From contig NZ_JFZJ01000002.1 of NCBI RefSeq assembly GCF_000636015.1, positions 1-64,000 of the forward strand: 64,000 nt of DNA, written 5' to 3'. Within the stretch, counting starts at the first letter, position 1. Each line of letters starts with the position of its first letter. The DNA is from Rhodomicrobium udaipurense JA643. Its GTDB lineage: Bacteria > Pseudomonadota > Alphaproteobacteria > Rhizobiales > Rhodomicrobiaceae. The position numbers were made by a program, and so were the translations under genes. Positions 55,188-63,536 of this stretch are shown in pieces. Under the pieces are notes generated by a model. It saw only the letters and a list, made by a program, of their open reading frames with translations. It was not told the DNA's origin and did not search any database.

Positions 55188-56312
55188 ATGAAGCTTTTCG
55201 AGTGCCAGCATTGCGGGCAATTGGTCTATTTCGAGAATACCGCGTGCGAGCGATGTGGCTATGCTCTAGGCTTTCTTCCCGATGTGGCGCAGATGACGGC
55301 CCTGAGACCGAATGGCGACGGCACCTTCACGCCGCTCGCCGAAAAGTCCCGCACCGTCTCATATTGCGCGAATTTTGAACATGGCACGTGTAACTGGCTC
55401 GTCGACAAGCCCGGCGAGCTATGCCGCGCATGCGTTCTGAACCGCACCATTCCTGACCTGCCCGAGAATTTGCGGCGCTGGCAGCGTATCGAGGTCGCGA
55501 AGCATCGCCTCGTCTACAGCCTGTTGAGGCTGGGCCTCCCGGTCGAAGGCAAGACCGAAGCGCCCGAAACCGGCATTGCTTTCGACTTTCTCGCGCCCCC
55601 GCCGGGTGAGGACGGGCAGGGCAAGATCCTGACGGGCCACGACAATGGCGAAATCACGCTGAACGTCATCGAGGCGGAAGACGCGGTCCGCGAGAAGATC
55701 CGCGAGAATATGCACGAGCCGTACCGCACGCTGCTCGGCCATTTCCGCCACGAGATCGCGCATTATTATTTCGAGCGGCTCGTGAAGGGGCGGCCGGGCT
55801 ATGCTCAGTTCCTCGCCACTTTCGGCGACGAGACGGCGGATTACGGCGAGGCGCTGAAGAAGCACTACGAGAACGGTGCGCCTCCTGACTGGCGGGACAA
55901 TCACATCACGGCTTACGCGAGCGCGCATCCGCATGAGGACTGGGCCGAGACTTTCGCGCATTATCTGCACATGATTGACACGCTGGAGACGGCCTACGCG
56001 TTCGGCCTCCATGTGCGGCCGCGCGCGGGTCAGGACGACAACCTTGCCGCGAGCGTCAGTTTCGACCCATACACGCGCAAGGATTTCGAGACGATCATCG
56101 ACGCGTGGCTTCCGGTGACTTTCGCGGTGAACAGCATCAACCGCAGCATGGGCATCGACGATCTCTACCCCTTTGTGATCTCGCCCGCCGTAATCGAGAA
56201 ACTTCGTGTCGTTCACGAGATCGTCCGCTCGAAGGGCGCGAAGGCTGCTTCGGCAAAAGAGGCCGCCGAGCGACCGAGCTTTGCCCGAAGCGTCGCGAGT
56301 CGCTCCGCCTGA
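55188..56312 (+). CDS. Putative zinc metallopeptidase with zinc-ribbon N-terminus
   Basis: 374-residue protein. The N-terminal zinc ribbon has C6-x2-C9 and C20-x2-C23, with more cysteines (C60, C68, C79, C82) in a second cluster. The central HEIAH motif (188-192, in FRHEIAHYYFERL) is a zinc-peptidase (gluzincin-like) active site, and HEDWAETFAHYLHM near residue 250 is a probable third-ligand helix. It belongs to a family labelled putative zinc-binding metallopeptidase. The start at 55188 follows GGGAGAGAAAC. Substrate unknown. Confidence 0.85.
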   Translation: MKLFECQHCGQLVYFENTACERCGYALGFLPDVAQMTALRPNGDGTFTPLAEKSRTVSYCANFEHGTCNWLVDKPGELCRACVLNRTIPDLPENLRRWQRIEVAKHRLVYSLLRLGLPVEGKTEAPETGIAFDFLAPPPGEDGQGKILTGHDNGEITLNVIEAEDAVREKIRENMHEPYRTLLGHFRHEIAHYYFERLVKGRPGYAQFLATFGDETADYGEALKKHYENGAPPDWRDNHITAYASAHPHEDWAETFAHYLHMIDTLETAYAFGLHVRPRAGQDDNLAASVSFDPYTRKDFETIIDAWLPVTFAVNSINRSMGIDDLYPFVISPAVIEKLRVVHEIVRSKGAKAASAKEAAERPSFARSVASRSA

Positions 56313-56318
56313 GCTTCG

Positions 56319-58253
56319 TCAGATCTCGATGAACGTGCCGAGTTCGACCACATCTTCCGGCGGAATACAGAAGAAATTCGTCGCGGTGGTCGCGTTCTTT
56401 GTAAGGATGATGAAGATCTGCTCGCGCACCGTCGACATTTCGGGCGAGGTCGACGGCACAGGGATCGCTCGGCCCACGAAATAGGAGACGTCAGCGGCGG
56501 GATCGAAGAACAGCTCCGCGCGCCGCTCCGCCGCCACCCGTCTCAGCGCGCGCGGCACGTTCGGCGATTCCGCGAAGCCAAACCGCAGGATCACGCGGAT
56601 AAATCCGTGCTGAAGTTGTTCGGCGTAGGCACGCCTTTCCTTCGGCACGCGCGGGATGCGTTCGGTGATTACCGTCAACAAAACGACGGTATCGTGCAGG
56701 CATTTGTTGTGCCGCACGTTCAGATGCAGCGAAGGCGGAATCCTGTCAGGCCGGCTCGTAAGATAAACGGCGATGCCCGGCACCCTGCAAAGATCGGTCC
56801 CTCTGACCTCCTCCCAGAACGCCTCGAACGGCGGGTTTTCGCGTGCGATGCGCTCGTTCAGCAAGACGCGGCCGCGTCGCCACGTGACCATCGCCGTGAA
56901 GATCCCCGCGCCGACGAGCACCGGCAGGAAGCCGCCCTCGAAAAACTTGATGAGGTTCGCACCGAAGAAAGCGAGGTCGACGATGAGGAAGGATGAAATG
57001 ATAAGCGACGTCTTGAGGACGCTCCATCCCCACACATGGCGCGCCACGACGCCGACAAGCAGTGTCGATACGACCATCGTCGTCGCGACGGCAAGGCCGT
57101 ATGCGCCAGCTAGTGCGCTCGACGATTCGAAATACAGGACAAGCCCCAGCACCGCCGCCGCCATGAGCCAGTTTGCCTGCGGAATGTAGATCTGGCTCGC
57201 CTCGGTTTTCGAGGTGAAGCGGATTTCCATGCGTGGCATGAAGCCGAGCGAGACAGCTTGTTGCGTGATGGTGAAAGCGCCGGTGATGACTGCCTGGCTC
57301 GCGATGATGGTCGCTGCGGTCGCGAGCGCCACGGCCGGATAGAGGAGCCAGTCGGCGAACAGATAGAAGAACGGGTTCGTCCGTGCGTCCGGGTTTTCGA
57401 GCACGAGCGCGCCTTGACCGAAATAGTTGAGCATCAGCGCGGGCAGCACGAACGAAAACCAGTCGATCCGGATCACCTTGCCTTCGAAATGGCCCTCGTC
57501 GGCGTAAAGCGCCTCGGCGCCCGTGAGCGCAAGGAATACCGAGCCCAGCACGTGAAAGCCGATCCAGCCGTGCGTCGCGATCAGGTCGAGGCCGTAAACG
57601 GGATTGACCGCGGCGAGGATGTCGGGTCGAGCGATGATATGGGGTATGCCCGCCAGCGCGAGCACGGCAAACCAGACGATCATGACCGGGCCGAAGATCC
57701 GCCCGATGGAAGCGGTGCCGCGATATTGCAGCATGAAAAGCGCGGCGAGGATGCCAGCCGCAATGGGTACGATGAACGGCTTGAACACGGGCGTGGCGAC
57801 TTCCAGCCCCTCCACGGCGGAGAGAACCGAAATCGCGGGCGTGATGATGCAGTCGCCGTAGAACAGCGCGACGCCGACGAGCCCGACGAGGACCGCGATT
57901 TCGCGCGAGCGCTCGGACTTCAGCGCATCGAGGGCAAGTGCCGTCAGCGCCATGACGCCGCCTTCGCCGTCGTTCGTGGCGCGCATGATGACGAGCACAT
58001 ACTTGATCGATACGACGATGATCAGCGCCCAGAACACGAGCGACACGCAGCCGAAAGCTATGGGACGGAGCGCATCCACATCCCCGGCGGAAGCGAGCGC
58101 CTCCTTGTAGGCGTAGAGCGGGCTCGTGCCGATGTCGCCGAACACGATGCCGAGCGCGCCGATGAGCGCGGCGTTCCGGAGCGGTTGCGCCTCGGCTTTC
58201 GTCAGTGCTTCCGTCGCCATGCTATGCCCGATGCCCTCGTCGCCGCCGTTCAA
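56319..58253 (-). CDS. kup: Kup-family potassium transporter
   Basis: Low-affinity K+ uptake by proton symport. Twelve TM segments start at AALIGALGIVFGDIGTSPLYAYKEAL (FGDIGTSPLYA is the Kup signature), with GDCIITPAISVLSAVEGLEV and GQGALVLENPDARTNPFFYL. The C-terminal cytoplasmic domain runs from about 460 and ends in VVELGTFIEI. 644 residues from the first ATG; an ATG 11 codons in (58220) is a possible start. Convergent with the metallopeptidase gene, stops 6 bases apart. Confidence 0.95.
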   Translation of the reverse strand: MNGGDEGIGHSMATEALTKAEAQPLRNAALIGALGIVFGDIGTSPLYAYKEALASAGDVDALRPIAFGCVSLVFWALIIVVSIKYVLVIMRATNDGEGGVMALTALALDALKSERSREIAVLVGLVGVALFYGDCIITPAISVLSAVEGLEVATPVFKPFIVPIAAGILAALFMLQYRGTASIGRIFGPVMIVWFAVLALAGIPHIIARPDILAAVNPVYGLDLIATHGWIGFHVLGSVFLALTGAEALYADEGHFEGKVIRIDWFSFVLPALMLNYFGQGALVLENPDARTNPFFYLFADWLLYPAVALATAATIIASQAVITGAFTITQQAVSLGFMPRMEIRFTSKTEASQIYIPQANWLMAAAVLGLVLYFESSSALAGAYGLAVATTMVVSTLLVGVVARHVWGWSVLKTSLIISSFLIVDLAFFGANLIKFFEGGFLPVLVGAGIFTAMVTWRRGRVLLNERIARENPPFEAFWEEVRGTDLCRVPGIAVYLTSRPDRIPPSLHLNVRHNKCLHDTVVLLTVITERIPRVPKERRAYAEQLQHGFIRVILRFGFAESPNVPRALRRVAAERRAELFFDPAADVSYFVGRAIPVPSTSPEMSTVREQIFIILTKNATTATNFFCIPPEDVVELGTFIEI

Positions 58254-58462
58254 CCGTCAGGATCGCAAACACGTCTTCCTATGAAATGATCCGTGTTCGC
58301 CTGAGATCCAGCTTTATGACAACGAAGTTACGGCTTTGATAGAGGCAACGTCGCACATGCGAAAAAGGCTTTTCCGTCGCCTTCCGCGCTGGACATCTTC
58401 AGACAAGATTCGCTCAAGCCACACCGTCTAGCCTGCGCCCGGTCATCAAGAAGGGGGCTCCC

Positions 58463-60382
58463 GTGGTCTTAGCGCGCCGGTTTCTTATCGCGAAGATCTT
58501 GTTTCCGCTCGCGATCGCTATCCTGGTCTGTCTTCCGGCCATCGCCGAGCCCGCCGCCGAGGGGTCTCAGCCTTGCGCCGAAGCGTCCGACATCGCGGTG
58601 CTGAATTCGCCGATCGCTCCATGGAAAGGCGCGCCGCTGCGAGTCGTCCTCGCGTCGGAGAAGCCCCTCGATGGCGAATTGTCGCTCATCGCGCCCGATG
58701 GTGCAGTCGCCGTGAAAACGGCCGAGAGGCGCGGCGGGCCGCCCTATTTCTGGATACTGGAGGTGACGTCTCCCGCCGCGGGGCCGTGGAAGGCGAAACT
58801 CGCCTCCGATGGCGCTTGCGAAGCGGTTACGCGCGAGATCGTCGTGCGCGACCGCCAGCCTGCCGCTCCCCAAGCCGGGAATGCCGGCGTATGGCCGCTT
58901 CGCGCCACGTGGAACCGCGCCACGGAGAACCTCTATTCAGCCTGGATCGAGAAGCTTTTCGACGCCCCCGTTGAAGCTGCGCCGTCCTGGCCCGTTCTGC
59001 ATGAGGTTCTTCGCGACCGCTCCCGCAATCTCCTGTTCAACCATCTTGGGCTGCGCGAGGACGAGAAGAACATCGTGATGCGCCCCGATTGCGCCGACCT
59101 GCCATATTTCCTGCGCGCCTATTTTGCCTTCAAGATGGGGCTGCCCTTCGGCTTCTCGAAGTGCTCGCGCGGAGCGGGCGGCGAAGGGCCTCGCTGCTTC
59201 GAATGGACGAACAGCCAGATGTTCGAGCCCGCGCGGCCGCCACGCCCGGAGAGCGCGTCGCCCCTGCCAATTCTTTTCCGCCAGCCCGCGCCGCCGCGCA
59301 CCGTGCCGCAAAGGCTTGGCCTCGCGGCGTCATTCGGACGCTATCTCTCCGCCGTCGCCGATGGGGTGCATTCGGGCTCCGCGCGAACATCTGCAAACGA
59401 CAACAACACCGACTATTATCCGGTAGCGCTCAGCGAGCGGACGCTTCGGCCGGGAACCATCTACGCCGATCCTTACGGGCATGTGCTCATGCTCGTGAAG
59501 CGCGTGCCGCAGTCCGGCGACGGGGCGGGCGTGTTTCTCGCCGTCGACGGACAGCCGGATGGGACGGTTGCGCGCAAGCGCTTCTGGCGCGGCAACTTCC
59601 TGTTCGCGCAGGATCCCGCGCTCGGAAGCCCCGGCTTCAAGCATTTCCGGCCCATCGTGCGGGATGGGAGTGCCTTGAAGCGACTTTCGAACGAGGAGAT
59701 TTCGAAGAGCGCGGACTACGGCGATTTCTCTCTCGATCAGGCGCGGCTTGGCGTCGAAGACTTTTACGACCGGATGGAAGACGTGATGTCGCCCGACCCG
59801 CTGGACCCGTCGCGCGCTCTGCTGGAGGTGATCGCCGCGCTCGAAGAGCAGGTCAAGGCGCGTGTGACGTCGGTTGAAAACGGCCGCAAGTATCAGACTA
59901 CCAATCGCGGTGTTGCCGACATGCCGGATGGCCCTTCGATCTTCGAGACCGTGGGTGCGTGGGAGGATTTCGCGACGCCTTCGCGCGATCTGCGTCTTCT
60001 GATCGCGATCGATGTCGCGCGCGGCTTCCCGGATCGCGTTGCGCGGCGGCCCGAACGCTATGCCATGCCGAAGGACAAGAGCGCCGCGGATGTAAAGGCC
60101 GACCTTGAGACCACGCTCGCGTCGGAGCTTTCGACCCGGACATTCTCCTATACGCGAAGCGATGGGTCCACGTGGACGCTCGCGCTCCGCGACGTGCTGG
60201 AGCGGTCCGTCGCGCTCGAAATGGCATATAATGTGAACGACTGTGTTGAACTGCGTTGGGGCGCGCCGGAAGGAACCGACGAGGCCTCCACCTGCAAACG
60301 CCGCGCGCCCGCCGCCCAACGAACCAAGATGCAGGACTATCGCGCGTGGTTCCATGAGCGGCGGCGTCCCGCGCGGGCTTGA
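58463..60382 (+). CDS. Secreted papain-like (NlpC/P60-type?) protein, 639 aa
   Basis: A signal peptide (ARRFLIAKILFPLAIAILVC) and a beta-rich N-terminal part precede a possible Cys-peptidase core. The Cys C210 is in MRPDCADLPYFLRAYFAFKMG and the His H340 is in YADPYGHVLMLVKR, the Cys/His order of NlpC/P60 or transglutaminase-like folds; no catalytic third residue is clear. The C-terminal 200 residues are helical. The start is GTG at 58463 with AAGGGGG upstream. Not assigned to a named family. Divergent from kup. The function could be cell-wall processing. Confidence 0.6.
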   Translation: MVLARRFLIAKILFPLAIAILVCLPAIAEPAAEGSQPCAEASDIAVLNSPIAPWKGAPLRVVLASEKPLDGELSLIAPDGAVAVKTAERRGGPPYFWILEVTSPAAGPWKAKLASDGACEAVTREIVVRDRQPAAPQAGNAGVWPLRATWNRATENLYSAWIEKLFDAPVEAAPSWPVLHEVLRDRSRNLLFNHLGLREDEKNIVMRPDCADLPYFLRAYFAFKMGLPFGFSKCSRGAGGEGPRCFEWTNSQMFEPARPPRPESASPLPILFRQPAPPRTVPQRLGLAASFGRYLSAVADGVHSGSARTSANDNNTDYYPVALSERTLRPGTIYADPYGHVLMLVKRVPQSGDGAGVFLAVDGQPDGTVARKRFWRGNFLFAQDPALGSPGFKHFRPIVRDGSALKRLSNEEISKSADYGDFSLDQARLGVEDFYDRMEDVMSPDPLDPSRALLEVIAALEEQVKARVTSVENGRKYQTTNRGVADMPDGPSIFETVGAWEDFATPSRDLRLLIAIDVARGFPDRVARRPERYAMPKDKSAADVKADLETTLASELSTRTFSYTRSDGSTWTLALRDVLERSVALEMAYNVNDCVELRWGAPEGTDEASTCKRRAPAAQRTKMQDYRAWFHERRRPARA

Positions 60383-60794
60383 GCTTCGCAAAGGGACGCT
60401 TCCGCAGCTATTCGGAGCCGGGCTATCGCCGCAAAGGCCGCGAAAGCCGCGCCTGTAGTCTGGCGCCTCCATCGCAATCACGCGGCGTGCTTTCGGCGTG
60501 GACGCCTGGGCCCCCGCGACCATCAAGCCGCAGATGCCCGGGGACATGTTTCGTCGCCACCGTGGCGCTCCCGACGGCCTCGCGCCCATGCGTGCCTTGT
60601 CTGCGTCTGTCCGGCAAGCCTGAGACGAGCGCCAGTCAAGCTCCAGCCTAGCCTCCGCAGTCTCCATCGACTAGGGGGTGCGTTGCGTTCGCGCGGCTCC
60701 CAAAACCACGCTTGATTTCGCAAGAAAAATGCGCGATTGCTTGAGGCAAGCTGCATAAGCCACTAATCTTCTGCGACATAGTCTCGAAAAATCC
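60383..60794. other. Intergenic region, no supported gene
   Basis: About 400 bases between the secreted protein and the regulatory region of the V4R gene. A few frames are open on both strands, but none shows a credible start or protein-like composition. It is GC-rich up to about 60660 and AT-richer towards the promoter. Nothing else recognised. Confidence 0.4.
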
Positions 60795-60808
60795 TTGATC
60801 TAAATCAA
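60795..60808 (+). promoter_or_regulatory. FNR/FixK-type box
   Basis: TTGATCTAAATCAA is a perfect match to TTGAT-N4-ATCAA, the binding site for FNR/FnrL/FixK regulators. It lies about 130 bases before the V4R start and would link the V4R-hemN operon to low oxygen. Confidence 0.9.
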
Positions 60809-60837
60809 AACACTGTTATGCAGTAGGAGTAAGGTTT

Positions 60838-60870
60838 GCTTGACACATCCATTGTCAAGCTAGACTGACA
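60838..60870 (+). promoter_or_regulatory. CrtJ/PpsR-type site overlapping an inverted repeat and a -35-like hexamer
   Basis: TGT-N12-ACA is perfect at 60853-60870 (the CrtJ/PpsR consensus, a repressor of photosynthesis and tetrapyrrole genes). It partly overlaps a second inverted repeat, GCTTGACA-N7-TGTCAAGC (60838-60860), which holds TTGACA (60840-60845), a good -35 element. A repressor here would block the promoter under oxygen or light. The consensus is from memory; binding is unproven. Confidence 0.75.
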
Positions 60871-60939
60871 TAAGCGGCATCCAGCGCGCGCACCGCTTGC
60901 GGCTGCGCCCGGTTGCCATGTAACAAGAAGGCGCGCTTT

Positions 60940-61596
60940 ATGGCGCATGCGAATGCGGGCCTTATTGGTCCCAATGCCATAATCCGGGTCGCCGAAACGC
61001 TCCGCGAGCGGTTGGGCGACGATGCGGCTCACGATATTTTCGCTCGCGCGAAGCTTGAGGCGCGCCTCTCGGTGCCGCCCGAGAGCATGGTCCCGGAAAC
61101 CGAGGTTGGCGCGCTTCAAACCGCGCTGTTCGAGGGCCTCGCCGGAGAAGACGCCAAAAGAATTTCCTTCGAGGCGGGGCTTCGCACGGGCGACTATCTC
61201 CTCGCGCGCCGCATTCCGAAATTCGCGCAGTTCGTGCTGAAGCGCCTTCCGCCACGCATGGCCGCGCGCACGCTGCTTTCCGCAATCGGCAAGCACGCTT
61301 GGACTTTCGCCGGAAGCGGAACCTTCGAAGCGAAGGCTGATTATCCGGTGCTTGTTTCGATCGCGAATTGTCCGCTGTGCCGTGGCCGCCACGCCGATGA
61401 GCCGCAGTGCGATTTTTACGCTGGCACGTTCCAGCGCCTGTTCGAAACGCTCGTCAGCCGCAACACCACCGTGCGCGAGATCGAATGCGAAGCGGCGGGC
61501 GGCAGCGCCTGCATTTTCGAAATTGAATGGCCGAAAAACGCGGCCCAAAAAGCAGAACACGCCCCCGCAGCCCACCGTCAACGGGAATTAACATGA
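60940..61596 (+). CDS. V4R-domain protein, BchJ-like
   Basis: 218 residues with a C-terminal V4R (4-vinyl reductase) domain: SIANCPLCRGRHADEPQCDFYAGTFQRLFETLV in parts, and CEAAGGSACIFEIEW. This domain occurs in BchJ, associated with bacteriochlorophyll synthesis but now thought to carry intermediates rather than reduce them. The start at 60940 has AAGAAGG upstream; a TTG 27 bases earlier is less likely. Overlaps the hemN start by 4 bases (ATGA). Its promoter region carries FNR- and CrtJ-type sites. Confidence 0.85.
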   Translation: MAHANAGLIGPNAIIRVAETLRERLGDDAAHDIFARAKLEARLSVPPESMVPETEVGALQTALFEGLAGEDAKRISFEAGLRTGDYLLARRIPKFAQFVLKRLPPRMAARTLLSAIGKHAWTFAGSGTFEAKADYPVLVSIANCPLCRGRHADEPQCDFYAGTFQRLFETLVSRNTTVREIECEAAGGSACIFEIEWPKNAAQKAEHAPAAHRQRELT

Positions 61597-62951
61597 TGAT
61601 TCCAGGTATCGCGAAATACTTCCATGCACGGGTACCCCGCTACACGAGCTATCCGACTGCGCCGCATTTCACTGGCGAAGTGGACTCGAAGCGCTACGGC
61701 GCGTGGCTCTCGCGGCTCGATCCCGAAACGGAGCTTTCGCTTTATCTTCACATCCCGTTCTGCCGTCGCATGTGCTGGTATTGCGGTTGCAACATGCGCG
61801 TCATCGCGCGTTATTCGCCCGTGACTGAATACGTCGAGACGCTTATCAAGGAAATCGACCTCGCCTGCGAAAAGCTCCCCAAGGGAAGCATGAAAGTGCG
61901 TCACATACATTGGGGTGGCGGAACGCCGACGGCGCTGAACGGCGAAGACATGGTGCGTATCCATGAGGCGGTGGCGAGCCGATTCGACATTCTGCCGAAC
62001 GCTGAAATAGCCGTCGAGATCGATCCGCGCACCTTCACGCAGGACAACGCGGACGCGCTCGGCAAGATCGGTTGCACCCGCGCGAGCCTCGGTATTCAGG
62101 AATTCGACATCACGGTTCAGGAGGCGATCAATCGCGTTCAGCCGATGGAGGTGATCGAAGACACGATCCGCATGCTGCACGAGCAGAACGTGAAGGGTCT
62201 CAACTTCGACCTCATGTATGGCCTGCCGCATCAGACCGCCGAGATGCTCACCCGCACCGTGGAGCAGGCCGCGACGCTCAAGCCGGATCGGATCGCGTTG
62301 TTCGGCTATGCGCATGTGCCGTGGATGGCGAAGAACCAGCGCATGATCCCCGAAGACGCGCTGCCGACGGCGCTTATGCGCTTCGAGCAGGCGACGGCGG
62401 CGGGCGACGCGCTGCAAGCCGCCGGTTATGTGCGCATCGGCCTCGACCACTTTGCCAGGCCCGAGGACAGCATGGCGATCGCGCTGCGCGAAGGCCATCT
62501 GCACCGCAATTTCCAAGGCTACACCGACGACCTCGCGGGGGCCATCGTGGCCTTTGGGGCGAGTGCCATCTCGGAAACCCCCGAAGGCTTCATGCAGAAT
62601 ATCGTCGAGACGGGCGCCTATTCGCGCGAGGTCAACTCGGGCGAGCTTCCAGTGGCCAAGGGCGTCACGTTCCGCGGCGAAGACAAGCTGCGCTCTGCGA
62701 TCATCGAGCGCCTGATGTGCGATATGGAAGTCGACCTCGATGAGATGCGCCGCCTTCATGCGCCGAACCGCGACGACTTCTACGATGAGCTTGCGCAGCT
62801 TCGCGCGCTTCAGGACGAAGGCTTGTGCGAACTCGACGGCAGCAAAGTGCGCGTGCCGGATGCGGCGCGGCCAGCGCTTCGCGTCGTCTGCTCCGTTTTT
62901 GACGACTACCTCCAGCACAACCAGGGGCAGCGGCACGCCGCAGCGGTCTGA
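61593..62951 (+). CDS. hemN: Oxygen-independent coproporphyrinogen III oxidase
   Basis: Radical SAM enzyme decarboxylating coproporphyrinogen III without oxygen in heme/bacteriochlorophyll synthesis. The signature C57-x3-C61-x2-C64-x-C66 (FCRRMCWYCGC) matches E. coli HemN (62/66/69/71). HWGGGTPTAL and the SLGIQEFD strand follow, and the HemN C-terminal domain is complete. 452 residues. The ATG overlaps the V4R stop, so the two are coupled. Expected under FNR control. Confidence 0.95.
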   Translation: MMIPGIAKYFHARVPRYTSYPTAPHFTGEVDSKRYGAWLSRLDPETELSLYLHIPFCRRMCWYCGCNMRVIARYSPVTEYVETLIKEIDLACEKLPKGSMKVRHIHWGGGTPTALNGEDMVRIHEAVASRFDILPNAEIAVEIDPRTFTQDNADALGKIGCTRASLGIQEFDITVQEAINRVQPMEVIEDTIRMLHEQNVKGLNFDLMYGLPHQTAEMLTRTVEQAATLKPDRIALFGYAHVPWMAKNQRMIPEDALPTALMRFEQATAAGDALQAAGYVRIGLDHFARPEDSMAIALREGHLHRNFQGYTDDLAGAIVAFGASAISETPEGFMQNIVETGAYSREVNSGELPVAKGVTFRGEDKLRSAIIERLMCDMEVDLDEMRRLHAPNRDDFYDELAQLRALQDEGLCELDGSKVRVPDAARPALRVVCSVFDDYLQHNQGQRHAAAV

Positions 62952-63080
62952 CGAACGCAAATCGCGAGATTACGAACGAAGCGCATCTGCTTCGTTCGCG
63001 CTTCGGCGCGGGCTGGCGGAGCGCAGGCTGAACGGTGCAAGCCATTAGCGTGGCGGGATGGCGCCCGCATGGATGTAGAC

Positions 63081-63536
63081 TCAAAAGCTGTGGCCGACCT
63101 TGACCGGCGCGGCGTCCTTCGGGGCATTCGTTGCCGCTTCCTCGTGCCACTGCTCGTAAGCCGGGAGGTCCATTTCCGCCTCGGCCCAGGACACTGCGTG
63201 CGACATCCACATGCGTTGGCTCGGGCGCGCGCCGGGATCGTCGTCTAGCGTCGCAACGCGCAACGTCATGTAGGGCTTGTCGGGGTATTCAGCGACGACC
63301 TGCGATCCGCAGATCGAGCAAAAGCGGCGGAATTTGCCCGGCGAGGATTCGAAGCAGGTGAGTTTGTCCTGCCCCGCGATCCAGTGAAAATGCTCGCGCG
63401 CGACCTTGGCCGATACGTTGAACGCCGAGGCGTGCGCCTTTCGGCAAGTTCGGCAGTGGCAGACGCGGATCGGTGCGTCGAGATGTTCGACCTCATAGCG
63501 CACGCTGCCGCAGAGACAACTTCCCTTGATGCTCAT
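63081..63536 (-). CDS. GFA-family protein (glutathione-dependent formaldehyde-activating-like)
   Basis: Zinc-binding beta fold of the GFA/CENP-V family, 151 residues. Cysteines C7 and C9 (CLCGSV), the C26-C28-C31 group (VCHCRTCRKA), and FCSICGS near 70-78 form the two zinc sites. The family is named for a suspected formaldehyde-glutathione step, now disputed. The start at 63536 follows AAGGACGGTAGC. Single gene at the right side of the window. Confidence 0.92.
   Translation of the reverse strand: MSIKGSCLCGSVRYEVEHLDAPIRVCHCRTCRKAHASAFNVSAKVAREHFHWIAGQDKLTCFESSPGKFRRFCSICGSQVVAEYPDKPYMTLRVATLDDDPGARPSQRMWMSHAVSWAEAEMDLPAYEQWHEEAATNAPKDAAPVKVGHSF

Noticed and set aside
61578-62960. 460-codon minus-strand frame
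   Set aside because: Antisense shadow of hemN.
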